This document shows, piece by piece, positions 61,238 through 64,000 of a stretch of DNA of 64,000 bases. The DNA is from JAFNAG01 sp963721405 (GTDB lineage Bacteria; Acidobacteriota; UBA6911): assembly GCA_963721405.1 (NCBI GenBank), contig CAVRJA010000014.1, positions 1,054,001 through 1,118,000 on the forward strand, written 5' to 3'. A program made the translations under genes and the position numbers. How positions within the stretch are numbered: the first letter of the stretch is position 1; each line of letters starts with the position of its first letter. The notes beneath the pieces were generated by a model. It had not been told where the DNA came from and made no database searches. It saw only the letters and a list, made by a program, of their open reading frames with translations.

Positions 61238-61376
61238 GCCGGGTGCCGGGTGTTGGGTCTTGGGTGTTGGGTGCTGGGGGTTGGGGTAGTCGATTTGCCG
61301 ACGAACCGTCGCATTAGACCTCAGACTTCAGACCTCAGAAGTAAACACCCAACACCTGACACCCAACACCCGGCCC
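61238..61376. repeat. Inverted GGGTGTTGGG / TCTGAAGTCTGA repeat
   Basis: The left arm (GCCGGGTGTTGGGTCTTGGG-type, about 61248-61280) is complementary to the right arm (about 61345-61376). Inside the right half lies the CAGACTTCAGACCTCAGA module. Both modules match the repeat at 45247-45376. It is non-coding, between tnaA and the O-methyltransferase gene. Confidence 0.75.
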
Positions 61377-61459
61377 TCAGCAACCGGCTCGAATTAGCGG
61401 GGGCGCACACGATACTATTACGTGGCAGGTTGATGAGGATGATTTTTGCAGGGGATGTT

Positions 61460-62089
61460 ATGCAGGACGATTTCAAAAGCTACGTTGCACGATTCACGAT
61501 GCCGGAGGACGATTTTCTGCGCGCATTGAATCGCGAGGCTCTCGAGGCCGGACTGCCGGCAATCTCGATTGCTCCCGAACTGGGAAGCTTCATGCAGATC
61601 CTGCTCCGGCTGATCGGCGCCAGGGAAGTCGTGGAGGTGGGGACGTTGGCCGGATGCTCCGCGGTCTGGATGGCGCGCGCTCTGCCTGGCGACGGTCACC
61701 TGCGGACCATCGAAATCTCGGGAAAGCACGCGGACTTCGCCGAACAGTGGATCGGCCGTTCCGACGTCGCCGGCAGGATCCGGCTCTTTCGGGGCGCAGG
61801 CGACGACATTCTTCCCAAATTCAAGGCCGGGTCGGCTGATGCTTTTTTCATCGATGCCGACAAGGCCGGCTACCCGCGATACCTTGAGCAGGCACTGCGC
61901 ATCGTGCGCGCGGGCGGGCTGATCATGGCTGACAATGCTTTCGCCTTCGGGGCGGTTCTCGAAAAAGGCTCGACCGATCCCAATGTCGAGAGCATGCGCC
62001 GCTTCAACGAGATCATGGCGGCGCAAACCGGACTCCAGAGCATTATCGTTCCCATCGGCGACGGGCTCTGGGTATCAGTGAAACGGTGA
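61460..62089 (+). CDS. Class I SAM-dependent O-methyltransferase (caffeoyl-CoA OMT-like)
   Basis: A 209-residue enzyme. ATG 61460 follows AGGGGA; the longer frame upstream runs through the GGGTGTTGGG repeat and is not credible. The SAM-binding motif I is VVEVGTLAGCSAVWMA, motif post-I is HLRTIEISGKHA, and DAFFIDADKAGYPRYLEQAL is the metal- and substrate-site block of the CCoAOMT-like family (PF01596). Members methylate catechol-type hydroxyls. The substrate is unknown. The alkyltransferase-like gene follows only 7 bp later, so the two are co-transcribed. Confidence 0.9.
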   Translation: MQDDFKSYVARFTMPEDDFLRALNREALEAGLPAISIAPELGSFMQILLRLIGAREVVEVGTLAGCSAVWMARALPGDGHLRTIEISGKHADFAEQWIGRSDVAGRIRLFRGAGDDILPKFKAGSADAFFIDADKAGYPRYLEQALRIVRAGGLIMADNAFAFGAVLEKGSTDPNVESMRRFNEIMAAQTGLQSIIVPIGDGLWVSVKR

Positions 62090-62096
62090 AATCGAC

Positions 62097-62453
62097 ATGC
62101 CGCGAGCCAGGGTGAACACGGGATATTTCGATGCCGTCCGCAAAACGGTTTGCCGCATTCCAAGAGGGAAGGTCGCGACCTATGGCGAGGTAGCCAAGGC
62201 ATCGGGCTTCCCGGGCACCGCCCGGCAGGTGGCATGGGCGCTGCGATTAGCGGATGCCCAGGGCATTCCGTGGCAGCGTGTGCTCGGCAGCGGAGGCCGG
62301 ATACTTCTGCCGGACCGGGCGGGAGAGCAGCAGCGCCTGCTCCTCGAACGCGAAGGGGTCAGTTTTGTCGGTGGGCGCGCCGACATGGAAGTCCACGCGT
62401 TTCACTTTTTGGCCGCCGGAGTCCGGCGCCGAGCGGGAAAATCCCGCCACTGA
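62097..62453 (+). CDS. Alkyltransferase-like protein (ATL), MGMT fold without the reactive Cys
   Basis: A 118-residue protein related to O6-alkylguanine-DNA alkyltransferase. It keeps Tyr29 (KVATYGEVA) and the arginine finger R52 (ARQVAWALR). The active-site P-C-H-R-V is P58-W-Q-R-V62 here, so the methyl-accepting Cys is Trp59. Such ATL proteins bind alkylated guanine and pass the damage to nucleotide excision repair instead of repairing it. The C-terminal ~15 residues are basic and non-conserved. It shares an operon with the methyltransferase gene just upstream. Confidence 0.92.
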   Translation: MPRARVNTGYFDAVRKTVCRIPRGKVATYGEVAKASGFPGTARQVAWALRLADAQGIPWQRVLGSGGRILLPDRAGEQQRLLLEREGVSFVGGRADMEVHAFHFLAAGVRRRAGKSRH

Positions 62454-62489
62454 ACCGCAGCACGACGACATGAATCGTGAAGTTCAGGG

Positions 62490-62552
62490 GAACCGCGAAG
62501 ACCTCAAAGGCGATAGCGCATGCCTTTGAGGTCTTCGAGGTCTTCGTGGTTC
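62490..62552. repeat. Inverted repeat between convergent genes (possible bidirectional terminator)
   Basis: GAACCGCGAAGACCTCAAAGGC at 62490-62511 pairs with GCCTTTGAGGTCTTCG (62522-62537), followed by a second AGGTCTTCG unit and TGGTTC to 62552. The loop is about 10 nt. It lies between the ATL stop and the nuoM stop, where a shared terminator would be expected, although no long T-run follows. Confidence 0.5.
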
Positions 62553-62615
62553 GCTGTTCTTGCCGGCGCTCGTGCCGCCATGCATAACGCCGGCCGTTGC
62601 GCACGCGCGCCGCTG

Positions 62616-64000
62616 CTATTTCTCCTTTGCCGCCGCAGTTGCCTGATTGCGCGGGCTCGGGATGTCGGCCGATTGCCGCGAAATCCCCGAGATCTTCTGA
62701 AGCTCCTCGAACGCCCCACTTGACGTGTTGAGTGCGGCTTGCGGAAATAATCCCAGCCAAAGCAGAATCGCGATCAATCCGAAAAGGACAGCCCCTTCTC
62801 GCGCGGTCGTGTCATACAGCTTCCAATGCTCACCGCCTACCGGGGCCGGCGGGCCATGAAACACCCGTTGTATGATCCAGAGTGAATAGACCGTGGCGAC
62901 AACGAAGCCCAGCGTTGCCACCGAAACCAGCGGGACACTCACCCGGAAAGTTCCCATCAGCACGAGGAACTCACCGACGAAGTTTCCCAATCCGGGAAGC
63001 CCGAGGGACGCCAGGGCCAGGACCAGCCCCGCTGCCCCCATTCGCGGCATGGAAGACCACAACCCTCCCATCCGGTCCATATCCCGTGTATGGATGCGTT
63101 CCGACAGATCCCCGACCAGCACAAACAACCCTCCGGTGCTGAGACCGTGCGCGAGCATGATGATCATCGTTCCCTGCAGCGACCATTGGTTCCAGGCGAA
63201 GATTCCGAGGAGCACGAAGCCCATGTGGCTGATGCTCGAATAGGCCACCAGGCGTTTCGCGTCCCGCTGGGCGAAGCACAGGCTGGCGCCGTATAGGATG
63301 CTGACGACGCCCAATGTCATCGCGAACGGAGCCAGTTCGAGAGCGGGCCCCGGGAACAGGGGAAACAGGAATCGCAGGAATCCGTAGGCGCCGACTTTCA
63401 GAACCAGCCCGGCCAGAATGACGCTGGCGGCGGTCGGGCCTTCGGTATGCGCGTCCGGCAGCCAGGTGTGGAGCGGCACTACGGGCAGCTTGACGGCGAA
63501 AGCGGCAAAGAACCCCAGCATCAGGAGGAACGCGGTGCCCTCGGGGATCGGCGTCGAGAGCAGCTCGAAGTAGTCGAACGTGAAGACCCCGGCCGCACGG
63601 CCGTGCACGAAATAAAGCCCGAGGATCGACACAAGCATGAGCAGCCCGCTCACCTGCGTGAAGATGAAGAACTTGATCGCGGCATAGACACGCCGTTCCT
63701 CGTAACCCCAAACGGCGATCAGGAAATAGAGAGGAACCAGCATGACTTCCCAGGAAACGTAGAACAGGAACAGATCCAGGGCCATGAAAATACTGGCGAA
63801 GGCCGAGATGCACCACAACAGGTTGAAATGGAAAAAGCCGACCCACTTCTGAATCGAGTTCCAGGATGCGACCACGGCGACCAGGCCCAGAAGATCAGAA
63901 AGGAGCAGGAGCAGGAGCGTGATGCCGTCGATGCCGAAAATGATGCTGATGCCGAACTGTGGAATCCAGGGGGACCTGAAGAGCAAGAGCCATCTCCCGC
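62616..64000 (-). CDS. nuoM: NADH-quinone oxidoreductase subunit M, N-terminus beyond the window
   Basis: A proton-pumping antiporter-like subunit of respiratory complex I. The visible 461 codons begin inside the protein (GRWLLLFRSPWIP) and run to the stop; about 30-50 residues are missing at the edge. FGIDGITLLLLLLSDLLG, FYVSWEVMLVPLYFLI (with the conserved membrane Glu), VKLPVVPLHTWLPDAHTEGP (with the conserved Lys and DAHTEAP-like motif) and SSISHMGFVLLGIF are all in place. nuoN would normally follow, but the next gene is convergent and unrelated. Confidence 0.93.
   Translation of the reverse strand, partial: GRWLLLFRSPWIPQFGISIIFGIDGITLLLLLLSDLLGLVAVVASWNSIQKWVGFFHFNLLWCISAFASIFMALDLFLFYVSWEVMLVPLYFLIAVWGYEERRVYAAIKFFIFTQVSGLLMLVSILGLYFVHGRAAGVFTFDYFELLSTPIPEGTAFLLMLGFFAAFAVKLPVVPLHTWLPDAHTEGPTAASVILAGLVLKVGAYGFLRFLFPLFPGPALELAPFAMTLGVVSILYGASLCFAQRDAKRLVAYSSISHMGFVLLGIFAWNQWSLQGTMIIMLAHGLSTGGLFVLVGDLSERIHTRDMDRMGGLWSSMPRMGAAGLVLALASLGLPGLGNFVGEFLVLMGTFRVSVPLVSVATLGFVVATVYSLWIIQRVFHGPPAPVGGEHWKLYDTTAREGAVLFGLIAILLWLGLFPQAALNTSSGAFEELQKISGISRQSADIPSPRNQATAAAKEK

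Noticed and set aside
1..64000. tRNA, rRNA, insertion sequence, integrase or prophage
   Set aside because: No cloverleaf, rRNA segment, transposase or integrase motif was seen on either strand.

Overview
The window looks like a chromosomal stretch of a high-GC, free-living Gram-negative bacterium, most likely an Acidobacteriota member from soil or sediment. This is an inference from gene content. The pointers are a Ser/Thr kinase opening with IGRTISHYRIVEKLG and ending in TPR-like repeats, secreted M14 and M28 peptidases with Gly/Arg-rich inserts, a BlaI-M56 pair, and dispersed GGGTGTTGGG / TCTGAAGTCTGA repeats. I see no rRNA, tRNA, CRISPR array, phage or insertion sequence. Genes are mostly single or in pairs, on both strands.

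Layout. 1-6 kb: N-terminus of a secreted GH54 arabinofuranosidase cut by the window edge, a small membrane protein, a secreted esterase, a five-S1-domain RNA-binding protein, a zinc alcohol dehydrogenase, and an aldo/keto reductase destroyed by an internal deletion, followed by a 253-bp imperfect palindrome. 6.6-14.4 kb: quinol-dependent NO reductase, a PhyH-type dioxygenase, a secreted PQQ-type sugar dehydrogenase with a beta-rich repeat tail, and a secreted protein of unknown function. 14.6-19.2 kb: divergent secreted M14 and M28 peptidases. 19.2-25.5 kb: a NarL-type regulator and a GT-C membrane protein bracketed by two copies of a 77-bp repeat, then MntP, a GapN-like dehydrogenase and a YajD-type HNH nuclease. 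26-33.5 kb: AsnS, a Na+/solute symporter, threonine dehydratase, an MFS carrier and an AcvB/VirJ-type protein. 33.7-41.1 kb: a PilZ protein and a 2,242-residue signalling scaffold. 41.4-48.6 kb: GlgB, a lipoprotein amidohydrolase, a purple-acid-phosphatase-like enzyme, a BCAM0308 zinc-ribbon protein and a second regulator. 48.6-64 kb: MetK with a candidate SAM riboswitch and terminator, threonine aldolase, BlaI-M56, histidine ammonia-lyase, a double ClpX-type zinc-finger protein, an amino acid permease, the TPR kinase, tryptophanase, an O-methyltransferase, an alkyltransferase-like protein, and NuoM cut by the window edge.

How it fits together. The window shows a heterotroph that digests polymers and peptides outside the cell and catabolises amino acids (threonine dehydratase and aldolase, histidine ammonia-lyase, tryptophanase, two or three amino acid or solute carriers). 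It respires with a complex-I-type enzyme and can reduce NO. The most unusual locus is the PilZ plus giant-scaffold pair at 33.7-41.1 kb. The large protein has the parts of a hybrid sensor kinase (two degenerate receivers, PAS, a DHp-like C-terminus). However, the phospho-acceptor His and the ATPase domain are missing, and about 1,700 residues of coiled coil lie between PAS and DHp. The core of that coil is ten near-identical units of 276 or 222 bp.
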